64,000 bases of DNA from Lacticaseibacillus absianus (GCF_013407595.1 NZ_JABEKX010000001.1:1-64000), one strand, 5' to 3'. Positions 17,935-26,666 are shown, counted from the stretch's first letter. Translations and numbers: made by a program. The notes: a model not told the origin generated them from the sequence alone.

Positions 17935-18562
17935 AGCGCAAGCACACTCATTCGCCGTCTTCGGCCTCGGCCGCTTCGGCACCAGTATCGTTGAACATCT
18001 CGCGCAAAGCGACGCAGAGATCCTCGCCGTCGATCGCAACTTGGCGCGCGTCGAGGCTGTCGCCGACCGGGTCGACCAGGCCGTTGCGGGGGACGCAAGC
18101 GACGAGGAGTTCCTGCGCCGCGTCGCGCTCGAACACTTCGACGTCGTGGTCTTCGCCATGGGTGAGGACTTCGAGTCCAGCGTCATGGGCACCATGTTGG
18201 CCAAAGAACTCGGCTGCCCCCGCGTCGTCGTCAAGGCGCTCGACCCGCGCCAGGCCCGCATCCTGACCCGCATCGGCGCCGATCAGGTCGTCTTACCGGA
18301 AGTCGAGATGGGCGCCAAGATCGCCAAGAGCCTCGTCAATGCCAACATCCTCGACGTGTTCGACCAGATCGATGGCATCGACATCACTGAGCGGCGCCCC
18401 GACCCTAGCTGGCTCGGCAAGACCCTGGCCGAAGCCGACATCCGCCGCACCGCCCAAGTCGAGGTCCTGGCCCTGATCCGCAACGGCCACACCCAGATCC
18501 CCGTCAATATCGACACGATCCTGGCGCCCGGCGACGTGCTCCTGACCGTCGACAGCCACTGA
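17927..18562 (+). CDS. ktrA: Potassium uptake regulatory subunit KtrA (RCK protein)
   Basis: A 211-residue cytosolic gating subunit. The RCK-N Rossmann domain (about 8-130) shows FAVFGLGRFGTSIVEHL with the GxGxxG nucleotide loop and Asp in ILAVDRN; an RCK-C domain (about 135-211) ends in ILAPGDVLLTV. It binds ATP/ADP or NAD(H) and, through RCK-C in relatives, c-di-AMP. The start is GTG 17927 with GAGGAGG at 17914-17920, 18 bases after ktrB. The start codon is embedded in a parS-like palindrome. Confidence 0.95.
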   Translation: MKQAQAHSFAVFGLGRFGTSIVEHLAQSDAEILAVDRNLARVEAVADRVDQAVAGDASDEEFLRRVALEHFDVVVFAMGEDFESSVMGTMLAKELGCPRVVVKALDPRQARILTRIGADQVVLPEVEMGAKIAKSLVNANILDVFDQIDGIDITERRPDPSWLGKTLAEADIRRTAQVEVLALIRNGHTQIPVNIDTILAPGDVLLTVDSH

Positions 18563-18633
18563 CGCAGCGGGCGCCAACCGCGGCTTGAGCCCAGCGTCTA
18601 GCGGCTGAGGCATCAACCAGTTTTAGGCCAAAG

Positions 18634-18695
18634 TATAAGCGTGGCCCTCCGTAAAACCCAAACTTGCTTGGGCTTTGCTGAGGGCCACGCTTATA
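18634..18695. terminator. Long hairpin between convergent ktrA and DUF805 gene
   Basis: TATAAGCGTGGCCCTC (18634-18649) pairs perfectly with 18680-18695; an inner AAACCCA/TTGGGCTTT pairing extends it. It probably terminates both genes. The outer TATAAGC ends resemble the dispersed palindromes at 51.1, 61.3 and 62.2 kb. Confidence 0.7.
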
Positions 18696-18758
18696 TGGCT
18701 TGCTTTGCCGGTTCAACCACCGTGAGTGGCGGGCAGCGATGCCGAACGGGCCCGGTGG

Positions 18759-19142
18759 TCATGCGCCTTCGGTGGCCCGCCAGCGCGAGTTCGCCTTGCC
18801 TGGCAGCAGCGTCAAGACAAAGTACCAAAGCGTCCCGATAAGCGGGATCAACTGCACGAGGTACCACCAGCCGCTGTGGTCGGTGTCGTGGAGCCGCCGA
18901 ATGCTGACGGTCAGGCCCGCCAGCGCGACCAGAAGCACCACAACGTTGCGTACCGAGACGATGGTCAGGTCCCCGAAGGTGTAGATGTCCTCGATCGGGT
19001 GGCCGGTGATCGCTTGAATGAGCACGACGATGACGAATCCGAGCACGTGATTGATGAGGATCGGCCACCAGTAGTCGGACCGAGAGGCTGTGCCGTCAAG
19101 GATGAACATGTTGCGCCAGAAGCGCTGATAAGAGCGGATCAT
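18759..19142 (-). CDS. DUF805 family membrane protein
   Basis: A 127-residue protein with about four membrane helices, matching the small DUF805 (YhaH-like) family: FWRNMFILDGTASRSDYWWP at the N terminus and VSIRRLHDTDHSGWWYL in the middle. The function of the family is unknown. ATG 19142 was chosen because GGAGG lies 8 bases upstream; a TTG six bases further up is too close to it. It follows the HdeD-like gene by 24 bases, so the two form an operon. Confidence 0.9.
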   Translation of the reverse strand: MIRSYQRFWRNMFILDGTASRSDYWWPILINHVLGFVIVVLIQAITGHPIEDIYTFGDLTIVSVRNVVVLLVALAGLTVSIRRLHDTDHSGWWYLVQLIPLIGTLWYFVLTLLPGKANSRWRATEGA

Positions 19143-19166
19143 AGTCAAGACCTCCTCTGCTTGCGC

Positions 19167-19682
19167 TTAGAACGCGCGGGAGATGAGCAATACGCCCAGC
19201 ACCAGCACCGACACGCCGACGATATAGGCGAGCCAGATCGCCCCGATCAGCGGGGTGAACAGGAGCGCGATCCCCGCGAGTAGGCCCAGGACCGCAAAGA
19301 AGGTGTGAAACCCGGGGTGCAGCGAGAGCCAGCTGACCTGAAGGGCCGAGATGGCTTCCATGATCAGCCAGAACGCCACGACATAGCCGAGAATGACGAT
19401 CCCGGCCCCGGCGTTCGCCCAGAGGTAGATCGCCAGCACGATGTCGAGGAGCCCGTTCAGGAGCGGGAGCCACTGCGTTGTGTGGCTTTCATGGCGAGCC
19501 GAGAAGAACAGCGCCACGTTCATGATGCCACTGATCATCATGGCTAACGCGATGAACCAGACGATCTGCAAGAGGGCACCACCTGGGTGCATCAGGGCAT
19601 CGATCCCGAGCACGAGCATCAACAACCCGAGGATAAAGCTGGGCCAGCGAAACGTGCGCCGGGTGGATTCAAAGTTTGACAT
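19167..19682 (-). CDS. HdeD/DUF308 family membrane protein
   Basis: A 171-residue protein with six hydrophobic segments in three pairs, as in HdeD (acid-resistance membrane protein) and DUF308 relatives: FILGLLMLVLGIDALMHPG, then NGLLDIVLAIYLWANAG, then GLLAGIALLFTPLIGAIWL. In enteric bacteria HdeD helps in acid stress at high density; a role in envelope stress here is inference. ATG 19682 has GGAGG 8 bases upstream. It is the first gene of a pair with the DUF805 gene. Confidence 0.88.
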   Translation of the reverse strand: MSNFESTRRTFRWPSFILGLLMLVLGIDALMHPGGALLQIVWFIALAMMISGIMNVALFFSARHESHTTQWLPLLNGLLDIVLAIYLWANAGAGIVILGYVVAFWLIMEAISALQVSWLSLHPGFHTFFAVLGLLAGIALLFTPLIGAIWLAYIVGVSVLVLGVLLISRAF

Positions 19683-19875
19683 ATTGAGCGCCTCCAATAA
19701 GAATGAATTAGGTCACACCATCAGTTAAATATAACGAATGGCTTATGCGCAGGATACGACCTCTTCCATCTGGCGTCAACGGTGCCGCCTTAAAATCGCA
19801 AAAGTTGACTTTCGGCCCCCTTCTTGGCCGCACACCCCGGCCCAAGCCGCTGACTGAACGCGCCGGGTGCCCGCA

Positions 19876-20205
19876 CTACGCCCAGCCCATGAACCGGATC
19901 ACCGCCATGGCGAGCACCCCGACGACGACGACCGCCAGCAGGCTCTTGGTGAGGATCGCGGTCAGGATCGCCGGCAGCGACGCGCCGACATTCGGCCAGT
20001 TGATCGCCGGCCAGGCGCCGGGGCGTGCGATCAGCAGGCTCTCGACGAAGATCGCGGTCAGGATCGCGACCGGCACGAAGCTCAGGAATTGCAGCAGCCA
20101 ACTCGGGAGTCGGACCGCTTTGACCAACAGGAACGGGACGACCTTCAGCAGCCACATCGCCAGGCCACAGGCGAGGATCGTGGTCAGCACATAGTTATTG
20201 GACAC
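19876..20205 (-). CDS. azlD: Branched-chain amino acid export subunit AzlD
   Basis: A 109-residue protein with three or four membrane helices of the AzlD family. KVVPFLLVKAVRLPSWLLQFLSFVPVAILTAI is recognisable (shown here only as family blocks KVVPFLL and FVPVAILTAI). It works with AzlC in exporting branched-chain amino acids or analogues. The start is GTG 20205, overlapping azlC by 11 bases, so the two are translationally coupled. Confidence 0.93.
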   Translation of the reverse strand: MSNNYVLTTILACGLAMWLLKVVPFLLVKAVRLPSWLLQFLSFVPVAILTAIFVESLLIARPGAWPAINWPNVGASLPAILTAILTKSLLAVVVVGVLAMAVIRFMGWA

Positions 20206-20902
20206 GTTTTTCCACCCCCATCCCGAACAGGCAACCGAGGACCGTGGCGATCAAGATCGCCGTCGTGCCGGGCACGACGCGCATCAACCCAAACAAAGCG
20301 ACCGCCACGAAGCCGACCACGCCGAGGTGGCGCAGGAAGGGCTTGCTGCGGTCGGTGATCATCTGCATGTACAAGAGCCCGATGAACATCGCCACGGCGG
20401 CAAAATCCAGCCCCAGCGCCTTGGCGTCCGGGATCATTGTGCCGATCAAGGCGCCGAGCACGGTCGCCGCGGCCCACACGAGGTAAGCGGTCAGATTGGC
20501 CGCGTGGAACCACGCTGGGCGCAGCTTATGCCCGGTCACGTTCAGCTTGTTCATCGACAGCGCGAAGGTCTCATCGGTCAACAGCGTCCCGATTAGAATG
20601 TTCTGCAACGTCGATTCCCGCTTCAGGTACGGCGCCACGGTCATACTCATCAGACTCATGCGCGCATGGATCAAGATCGCCGAGGCGACCATCGCGCCGA
20701 CTGGGCTCGACGCCGCCAGCATGCTGGCGAGCACGAACTGCACCGACCCGCCGTAGACGATCAGCGACATCGCCAGCACCAGCCACACGCTGATGCCACT
20801 GGTGTGCGCGACGATGCCGAACGCCAGGCCGACGCCGATGTAGCCGAACACGGTCGGTAGCACGTCCTTCAAGCCGGTCCGAAAATCCAAATCTTGCGTC
20901 AT
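20195..20902 (-). CDS. azlC: Branched-chain amino acid exporter AzlC
   Basis: A 235-residue inner-membrane protein of the AzlC/YgaZ family. VGLAFGIVAHTSGIS, YGGSVQFVLASML, ILIHARMSLMSMTVAPYLK and LLTDETFALS are family blocks. With AzlD it forms the exporter for leucine, isoleucine and valine or toxic analogues such as azaleucine. ATG 20902 follows AAGGAGG. No Lrp-type azlB regulator is adjacent. Confidence 0.95.
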   Translation of the reverse strand: MTQDLDFRTGLKDVLPTVFGYIGVGLAFGIVAHTSGISVWLVLAMSLIVYGGSVQFVLASMLAASSPVGAMVASAILIHARMSLMSMTVAPYLKRESTLQNILIGTLLTDETFALSMNKLNVTGHKLRPAWFHAANLTAYLVWAAATVLGALIGTMIPDAKALGLDFAAVAMFIGLLYMQMITDRSKPFLRHLGVVGFVAVALFGLMRVVPGTTAILIATVLGCLFGMGVEKRVQ

Positions 20903-20982
20903 CAGGCTGCCTCCTTTTTTGGTGAGAAAGTGATTAGAACCAGTGTACCAATCACAGACGCGAATGCAAGGGGCAACACAAA

Positions 20983-21008
20983 GGGGCCGTGACTTTGATC
21001 ACGGCCCC
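20983..21008 (-). terminator. Terminator after the solute-binding lipoprotein gene
   Basis: GGGGCCGTGA-CTTTGA-TCACGGCCCC, a perfect 10-bp stem about 90 bases past the stop at 21095. Confidence 0.8.
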
Positions 21009-21094
21009 ATATTGATGCAAGACGATTCCAGCAGCGTGACGGGGCCAAAGGCGCATCTGGTCCCGCTTCTGTGTGACTGGGTCGCTGCCCGAGG

Positions 21095-22369
21095 TTACTT
21101 GGCCTCAGCCAAGATCCTCTCGGTCTGTTGCTGCAGCGCCGTGAATGCGGTCTTGCCCGGCGTCTGCTTGGTCAGCGTGCTGTCGACCGTCGTCAGCAAG
21201 GCGTTGCGGTAGTCCGTGTAACCCGCGAACACGGTGGACGCAAACGCCTGGGCCGAGGCGGCCGTGGCGGCCTTGAACGCCGGGTTCTGCTTGAGGTAGC
21301 GCTGGTAGGTCGCACTTGCCACGCCGGACTTGGTCACTGGCACGTAGCCGGACTTCGCCGCCCAGTAGCCCGCGTTCTTCGCCTTCAGCAGGAACTTCTG
21401 GAACGCCCATGCGCCGCGCCGCTGAGCCGCCGAGGCCCCTTTGAACAAGACGTTATCGTTCCCGTTCAGCGGGGTCCCGTTGTGCCCGTCGACCCCTGGG
21501 ATCTGCGCCGTGCCCCAATGCAACGACTTCGGCGCCTGCCCCTGCAGGACTGGGATCGACGCCGAGCTGCCGATCGCGAAGACGGCCTGCCCGTTGATGA
21601 AGGCGTTCGTGAAGTAGCCATCTGCCCCCGCGGTGCGCAGGGTGCCCGCCTTGCGCAGCCGCAGCAGCGTGTCGACCGCCTGAAGTGTCGTCGGCGCTGC
21701 CAGGTTGGCCTGCCCGTCTGCGGTGATCAGTTGGCGACCGCTCTGTTGCGCCATCCCCTCCAGCACGACGTCGTAGGACTGATCCAGCGCCACAGCCGCG
21801 ATCCCGGCCGCATGCAGCTTGGCGCCCATCGCCTCGATGTCGGCCCAGGTACGCGGCAACTTCAGCCCGTAGCGGGTCATCAGGTCCTGGTTGTAGAACA
21901 AGACGCTGGTGGACACCGAATACGGTAGGCCGTACGTCTTGCCGCGGTACTGCCCCGCCGCCAGGAAGCTCGGATAGAGGTCCGCGCGCTGCGCCGCGCT
22001 GAGCTTGTTGGCCCCCGCGGTCATCTCAGGGTCCCACGGGGTCAAAAAGTCATGGGCGACATAGTCCCCGATGTTCGTGTACGGCGCTTGCGCCATCGTC
22101 GGCAGCGTCTTGGACTTGGCCGCCGCCATGATCTTCTGCTGTAAGGCGTCGTAGCTGCCCTGCGACACCGCAACGACCTTGTAGTCGCGCTGACTCTTGT
22201 TGAAGTCATCGATCATCTTCTGCTGCGCCTTGTTCCAGTCCCCGGTCATCCGGTGCCAGTAGGTGATCTCCACCGGCTGATGCGCCGCCTGCTTCTGCTG
22301 CCCACACGCCGCCAGCACGCCCACCAGGGCCACGCCCAAGGTCAACCATTCACCAATTCGTTTTTTCAT
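21095..22369 (-). CDS. Orphan extracellular solute-binding lipoprotein (UgpB/family 1)
   Basis: A 424-residue ABC-type substrate-binding lipoprotein. The signal peptide ends at the lipobox VLAAC (Cys22). The mature part is a class-I-like binding fold (EITYWHRMTG, MAQAPYTNIGDYV, YGLPYSVSTSVLFYNQDLM, GAWAFQKFLLKAKNAGYWA) of the glycerol-3-phosphate/carbohydrate group. No permease or ATPase gene lies beside it; all neighbours are unrelated. The promoter TTGCAT-N16-GATAAT is directly followed by a perfect palindrome GGTGTCTTGACACC that matches the niaP boxes, so NiaR control is possible and a niacin-related or vitamin-related ligand is conceivable. The ligand itself cannot be told. Confidence 0.88.
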   Translation of the reverse strand: MKKRIGEWLTLGVALVGVLAACGQQKQAAHQPVEITYWHRMTGDWNKAQQKMIDDFNKSQRDYKVVAVSQGSYDALQQKIMAAAKSKTLPTMAQAPYTNIGDYVAHDFLTPWDPEMTAGANKLSAAQRADLYPSFLAAGQYRGKTYGLPYSVSTSVLFYNQDLMTRYGLKLPRTWADIEAMGAKLHAAGIAAVALDQSYDVVLEGMAQQSGRQLITADGQANLAAPTTLQAVDTLLRLRKAGTLRTAGADGYFTNAFINGQAVFAIGSSASIPVLQGQAPKSLHWGTAQIPGVDGHNGTPLNGNDNVLFKGASAAQRRGAWAFQKFLLKAKNAGYWAAKSGYVPVTKSGVASATYQRYLKQNPAFKAATAASAQAFASTVFAGYTDYRNALLTTVDSTLTKQTPGKTAFTALQQQTERILAEAK

Positions 22370-22389
22370 TCTCGCTCTCCTTAATCAGA

Positions 22390-22435
22390 GGTGTCTTGAC
22401 ACCTATGATTATCCATATCTGGCGCAAGAATGCAA
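22390..22435 (-). promoter_or_regulatory. Promoter and NiaR-like operator of the lipoprotein gene
   Basis: On the minus strand TTGCAT (22430-22435), 16 bases, GATAAT (22408-22413). The perfect 14-base palindrome GGTGTCTTGACACC at 22390-22403 covers the expected transcription start, a classic repressor position. Confidence 0.55.
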
Positions 22436-22503
22436 CGGGCGCCGCTCGGCCGTATCGGTTCCTTCCTTAGAGGCGCCCCCAAACTTTTTTGGCCACGCCC
22501 AAA

Positions 22504-22532
22504 AACGGCCTGATCGAATGCGATCAGACCGT
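22504..22532 (-). terminator. Terminator after the panE-like gene
   Basis: AACGG-CTGATCG-AATG-CGATCAG-CCGTT stem directly after the stop, with AAAA on its left (TTTT on the minus strand). Confidence 0.85.
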
Positions 22533-22543
22533 TAGGCTTGGGG

Positions 22544-23485
22544 TCACTGGGCGTGGACCAGCTGCTCCTTGGCGTGGATCAACTGCGTCAGCATGGTGTT
22601 GTACGGCGTCGGGATACCGTGCTGTTGCCCCTTGCGCACCACTGCGCCATTGATGAAGTCGACCTCCGTCAGGCGGTGGTTGACGACCAGGTCCTGGTGC
22701 ATCGACGGGTAGTGCGCGGCAATGTCCGCGGTGAATGTCTCCGCGACATGGTGGCAAACCTCATCTTGATCCAACGTGACACCGTCTGCCGCCGCGACGG
22801 TCGCGAACTCGGCGATGATCTCGCGCAAAAACGGGGTGGCCTCACGCGTCTGGCCTAGCTGGCCGATGTTGCAGTCGAGCAACGCGCACAGGCTGTTCAG
22901 CGTGCCGTTGACGCAGGCCTTGCGCCAGATCGAGGCCCGGACGTCCGGTGAGTACTTCGGGTTCAACCCCGCCTGCTTGAAGACCGAGACGACGTCCAGC
23001 GCGAACGCGTGACCCGCCGGGGCGAAGTTCTGGAGTTCGACTTCCCCGTCCCCGAGCAGCCGCACGTGCCCCGGCCCGGTCATGCCGGCCGTCCACATCG
23101 TGATCCCCAAGAGTAGATGGTCGCGCGCAACGAACTGGCCCAGTACGTCCTCATGCCCCAGCCCATTGAGCAGGCACAGCACATAGGTGTCCGGATGGAT
23201 GATCGGCCGGATCTGGGCGAACATGTCGGCGAGTTGGTTGGACTTGGTGAAAGCGATGATCAGATCCGCCTGCACGCCGCTGGTCGCGATGTCGGCCGGC
23301 GTATAGATCGGCAGCTTCGCCACGACCGGCGTCCCGTTGAAGTCAGCCTGTAGCCCGTCGGCGCGGATCGCATCGACATTGGCCTGCCAGCCATCGACCA
23401 GCGTCACATCGGCGCCGCTGCGATGCAGCATCAAGGCGAACCGACTGCCCATGCCGCCAGCGCCTACGATCGTAATTTTCATCAT
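22544..23485 (-). CDS. 2-dehydropantoate 2-reductase family (PanE-like)
   Basis: A 313-residue NADPH-dependent ketopantoate or hydroxyacid reductase. The N-terminal Rossmann motif is ITIVGAGGMGSRFALML. Further blocks are FTKSNQLADM, LLNGLGHEDVLGQFV with the family Asn, and the catalytic Lys in IWRKACVNGTLNSLCALLDC. C-terminal E in HRLTEVDFINGAVVRKGQQHG completes the active site. It would make pantoate for coenzyme A or act on a related 2-oxoacid. The start is ATG 23485 or the adjacent ATG 23482, after GAAGG. Divergent from the nitrilase-like gene. Confidence 0.9.
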   Translation of the reverse strand: MMKITIVGAGGMGSRFALMLHRSGADVTLVDGWQANVDAIRADGLQADFNGTPVVAKLPIYTPADIATSGVQADLIIAFTKSNQLADMFAQIRPIIHPDTYVLCLLNGLGHEDVLGQFVARDHLLLGITMWTAGMTGPGHVRLLGDGEVELQNFAPAGHAFALDVVSVFKQAGLNPKYSPDVRASIWRKACVNGTLNSLCALLDCNIGQLGQTREATPFLREIIAEFATVAAADGVTLDQDEVCHHVAETFTADIAAHYPSMHQDLVVNHRLTEVDFINGAVVRKGQQHGIPTPYNTMLTQLIHAKEQLVHAQ

Positions 23486-23584
23486 GAATGACCTTCTTTC
23501 AAAGCCAGTGTAGCACACAACCGAAGCGAGTTCAGGCTCGCGCTGCGGTATACTTAAGCCATCTTGACTCAAGGAGCTGATCTC

Positions 23585-24313
23585 ATGCGTTGTGCCCTGA
23601 CCGCCGCCCCCAGCCTGAACGGCGCGCTGTCGCTGAACCGCCAGACGCTACACCGCTTCGTCCGCGCTAACGCCGGATGCGACTTTGTGTGCTTCGGCGA
23701 GGCCTTCCTGCAGGGCTTCGATGGCTTGACCTGGGCGCCCCTCACAGATCTGTCGCGCGGCCTCGCGCTGGACGGTCCCGAGCTTCAGGCGCTGGCCGCT
23801 TACGCCCGCGCACAGGCGACGGGGATCGCGACCGGTTACATCGAGCGTGACGGCGACACCCTGTACAGTAGCTACCTCGTCCTCGACCGCACCGGCCGAC
23901 GCCTCGCCAACTACCGCCGGATCACCCCCGGCTGGCGCGAAGGGCACGTGGATCGCACCGTCTACCGCGAAGGCACCCAACCGGTCGCCTTCGACTACGC
24001 GGGGCACCGCATCGGTATCGGCCTGTGCGGAGACTTCTGGGACGCACCGGCCACCTTTGCGGCGCTAAGCGCCGATGTCACCCTCTGGCCGCTGTACATC
24101 AGCTACACCCCGGCGGAGTGGGCGGCCGGCGGCGCCGCTGAGTACGCCGCGCAAGCCGCCAAGGTCAGCGCACACGTGCTGATGATCAATGCCCTCACCC
24201 CCGGCGACGCGTACGGTGGGAGCTGCGCGTTCAAGGCCGGCCAGCGTGTCGCCGGGCTCCCGATGGGCGAACCAGGGACCTTGGTCGTGACATTGCCGGA
24301 CGTGCCAGCGTGA
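23585..24313 (+). CDS. Carbon-nitrogen hydrolase (nitrilase superfamily) with Arg in place of the catalytic Lys
   Basis: A 242-residue nitrilase-fold protein. The catalytic Glu39 (CFGEAFLQGF) and Cys148 (IGLCGDFWD) are present. The lysine normally found in a YRK motif is replaced: the sequence is ANYRRITPGW, with Arg112 at that place. The C-terminal part is short. Activity is therefore doubtful or altered. ATG 23585 follows AAGGAG at 23572-23577. The neighbours give no clear substrate. Confidence 0.82.
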   Translation: MRCALTAAPSLNGALSLNRQTLHRFVRANAGCDFVCFGEAFLQGFDGLTWAPLTDLSRGLALDGPELQALAAYARAQATGIATGYIERDGDTLYSSYLVLDRTGRRLANYRRITPGWREGHVDRTVYREGTQPVAFDYAGHRIGIGLCGDFWDAPATFAALSADVTLWPLYISYTPAEWAAGGAAEYAAQAAKVSAHVLMINALTPGDAYGGSCAFKAGQRVAGLPMGEPGTLVVTLPDVPA

Positions 24314-24382
24314 GGTAGCCCCGGCCGCGTCGGCATGCCGTTTTGGGGTGCGCGCCTTGGGGCGAGCCGCGCCCTTGGCCAC

Positions 24383-25789
24383 TTACCGGGCGATCGGCAC
24401 GTAGCCGGTCTGACGGACCAACGCCTGACCCTGCTCACTTTGCAGCCACGTCAGCAACTGCCGCACTTGCGGGCGCTCATGCCCCGTCGTGACGGCGTAC
24501 AGGTTCAGCGTATACGGATAGCGCCCGCTTTCGATGGTCTGCGTTGTCGGGGCCACGCCGTCCACCTTGAGCACGCGCAGGTCCTTGGTCTGCTGCATCC
24601 CCTGCGTGTAAAAGCGAAAGCTGTAGCCGAGGTCGTTGGGCCCGTTCTCGTAGTCCGCCACCGAAGCCAAGATCCCGCCCATCCCGTCGATCTCCTCCGC
24701 CTTCAGCGGCCGCGCCATCTTTTGCCCCCGCATCACCAACGCTTGCATGACGGTCTGGCTGCCCGAATTGGCCGGCCGCTGAAACGCCCGGATCCGGGCC
24801 AAGTGACCACCGAGGGCGTGCCAATTCGTGATCTTACGCTGATAGATCGCCTGGATCTGGCTGGTCGTCAGCCCCTTGATCACATTGTTGTGGGACACGA
24901 AGAAGATGAACGCTTCCCGCGCGATCGGCGTGTAATGAAAAGTGACGCCCGCCTGCTTGGCCGCCTGAAGCTCGGCCGGTGAGGGCTTGAACGCGAAGAC
25001 AACCTCGCAGCGCTTGTGCACCAAATTGTCGTAAGCGGCATCGGTCTGGTTCAACTGCACCAACTGATCGATCTTGGTGCGGCCCATTCGCGGATACAGG
25101 GCCTGTGCCGCGCCTGCGTAGACGGGGTACGCCGCCGTGGCGCCGTCCAGCCGAGGCAATTGCCCCGTGAGTTGAACGGTCGGTCGAGCCACTCGCACCA
25201 ATCGGCTGTGCTTGGCAAATGGCAAGTACTCATCCGTGTTCACCCCACTCGCAAGGTTGACCCGGTCAATGTAGCGCAGGTGGTGCTGATACTGACCGGC
25301 CCCGTACCAAGTGCCAAGCGCCACGAGCGCTAGGCCACTCACCGTGGCAAGGGGCGACCAGCGGATCACCGCCTTGCGCCGCACGGCCAGTACCATGACC
25401 GCGATGAGCGGCGCGCCAAAATTCACCAGCATCAGGACCGGCATGAACGCCGTGAGCTGGGCAAGGGCGGCGAGCAGTTCCGCTAGCCCGTAAAACGGGG
25501 TCACCAGCGGCGCCCAGCGCATGACGGCCTGCGCATAGCCATACTGGGCCAGCGTGAACAAGAGGCACCACGGTCCGAGTTCGGCCATCAAAATAGCGAG
25601 GTGTGGCGCGAGCATGCGCACCGCCGTGGCCGGTAAAGCGACCCGGTGATACCGCCACAACCAGAACAAGCTCGTCAAAATCACCGTCGGCACGAGCATC
25701 CACGGCATCACCGCGGCGAATGCCCCCAGTGTCCCAACGATCAGCGGCGCGGTGATGATCCCGTGCAGCAAACTACGCTTCCAATACAT
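24383..25789 (-). CDS. Membrane-fused PstS-like phosphate/anion-binding protein
   Basis: A 468-residue protein in two parts. Residues 1-180 hold about five membrane helices. Residues 200-468 form a PBP_like_2 (PstS-type) substrate-binding domain, with CEVVFAFKPSPAEL, IFFVSHNNVIKGLTTSQIQAIYQ, KITNWHALGG, a SGSQ motif (RPANSGSQTVMQAL) that in PstS contacts phosphate, and LTWLQSEQGQALVRQTGYVP at the end. PstS is normally a free lipoprotein; here the binding domain is tethered to a multi-helix domain and no pst permease is near. A sensor or scavenger role is inference. Start ATG 25789; RBS region GGAGGGGTCAAG. Confidence 0.85.
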   Translation of the reverse strand: MYWKRSLLHGIITAPLIVGTLGAFAAVMPWMLVPTVILTSLFWLWRYHRVALPATAVRMLAPHLAILMAELGPWCLLFTLAQYGYAQAVMRWAPLVTPFYGLAELLAALAQLTAFMPVLMLVNFGAPLIAVMVLAVRRKAVIRWSPLATVSGLALVALGTWYGAGQYQHHLRYIDRVNLASGVNTDEYLPFAKHSRLVRVARPTVQLTGQLPRLDGATAAYPVYAGAAQALYPRMGRTKIDQLVQLNQTDAAYDNLVHKRCEVVFAFKPSPAELQAAKQAGVTFHYTPIAREAFIFFVSHNNVIKGLTTSQIQAIYQRKITNWHALGGHLARIRAFQRPANSGSQTVMQALVMRGQKMARPLKAEEIDGMGGILASVADYENGPNDLGYSFRFYTQGMQQTKDLRVLKVDGVAPTTQTIESGRYPYTLNLYAVTTGHERPQVRQLLTWLQSEQGQALVRQTGYVPIAR

Positions 25790-26090
25790 CTTGACCCCTC
25801 CTACTCGACCCTCACGCCAGGCCCAAGTGTCCCCGACCAGTACGCCCTGCTTCCAGTATACGCGCTATGTGTCGCACATCCAGTTAAGCCCCCTGTCGCC
25901 GGCATCGTTTAGTTGCCCGCCAGCTGGTCTGGCTTACCCGGTTGGCCCCAGGGCCAGCGGGGCGAGTCGCCGCGATCGATCATTTCCCGGGCAATATTCG
26001 GGGTGTCAAACACGTTTAGCCCTCGCCCACAGGGGTTTGATGGTAAACTCAACGTGACCCGGCGACAATGAGACCAAGGAGGGACGCTCA
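25790..26090. other. 301-base intergenic region with a good Noc-box-like site
   Basis: No gene is seen. It separates two divergent genes. TTGGCCC-CA-GGGCCAG makes a short hairpin near 25943. ATTTCCCGGGCAAT at 25982-25995 differs by one base from the B. subtilis Noc-binding site. No clear sigma-A promoter was found. Confidence 0.5.
25982..25995. promoter_or_regulatory. Noc-binding-site-like palindrome
   Basis: ATTTCCCGGGCAAT, 13 of 14 bases of ATTTCCCGGGAAAT. Confidence 0.45.
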
Positions 26091-26666
26091 ATGCAGATCG
26101 GCAACCAGATCCAAGCGAACCGCCAGCGGCTGGGGTTGACCCAGGACGCGCTGGCCGAGAAGCTCTACGTGTCGCGCCAGACGATCTCCAACTGGGAGAA
26201 CGATCGGCACTACCCGGACATCGAGAATCTGCTGTTGCTGAGCACGCTATTCGGCGTCTCCCTGGACGAATTAGTCAAAGGAGATGTATCAATGATGAAG
26301 CATCAAGTGTTCACCCGAGACACCGACCGCGACGTCAAGCTGATGCTTGGCTTCTGCCTGGTCGGCGCGCTCGCAGTCGGTCCGTCGCTATTTCTCCCCG
26401 GTCACTGGGCCTTCCTCCCCCCAGCCGTGCTCTTTCTCCTCGCGTTCCTGGCCTCATTACGCCTCGAGCGGGCCAAAAAACAGGCGGATGTCCGCACCTA
26501 CCAGGAGATCCTCGCCTTCATGGCCGGCGAGGACGTCACCACACTGCGGGCACAGCGTAACCGCTGGCACGAGACGTGGCAGACCGCCAAGATCGTGCTC
26601 GTCTTCAGCCTCGTCGGCGGCCTGATCGCCCTGCTGGCCAGCATCCCGTACGTGCTCTGGGGGTGA
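26091..26666 (+). CDS. XRE-family regulator with C-terminal membrane helices
   Basis: A 191-residue protein. Residues 5-62 are a Cro/CI-type helix-turn-helix (IGNQIQANRQRLGLTQDALA, SRQTISNWENDRHYPDIENL). After SLDELVKGD come two adjacent hydrophobic stretches (about 82-122) and a last membrane helix (about 165-190). Such membrane-anchored XRE proteins are common in lactobacilli; their signals are mostly unknown. ATG 26091 follows AAGGAGGGA. A strong terminator follows. It is convergent with the ABC exporter operon. Confidence 0.9.
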   Translation: MQIGNQIQANRQRLGLTQDALAEKLYVSRQTISNWENDRHYPDIENLLLLSTLFGVSLDELVKGDVSMMKHQVFTRDTDRDVKLMLGFCLVGALAVGPSLFLPGHWAFLPPAVLFLLAFLASLRLERAKKQADVRTYQEILAFMAGEDVTTLRAQRNRWHETWQTAKIVLVFSLVGGLIALLASIPYVLWG

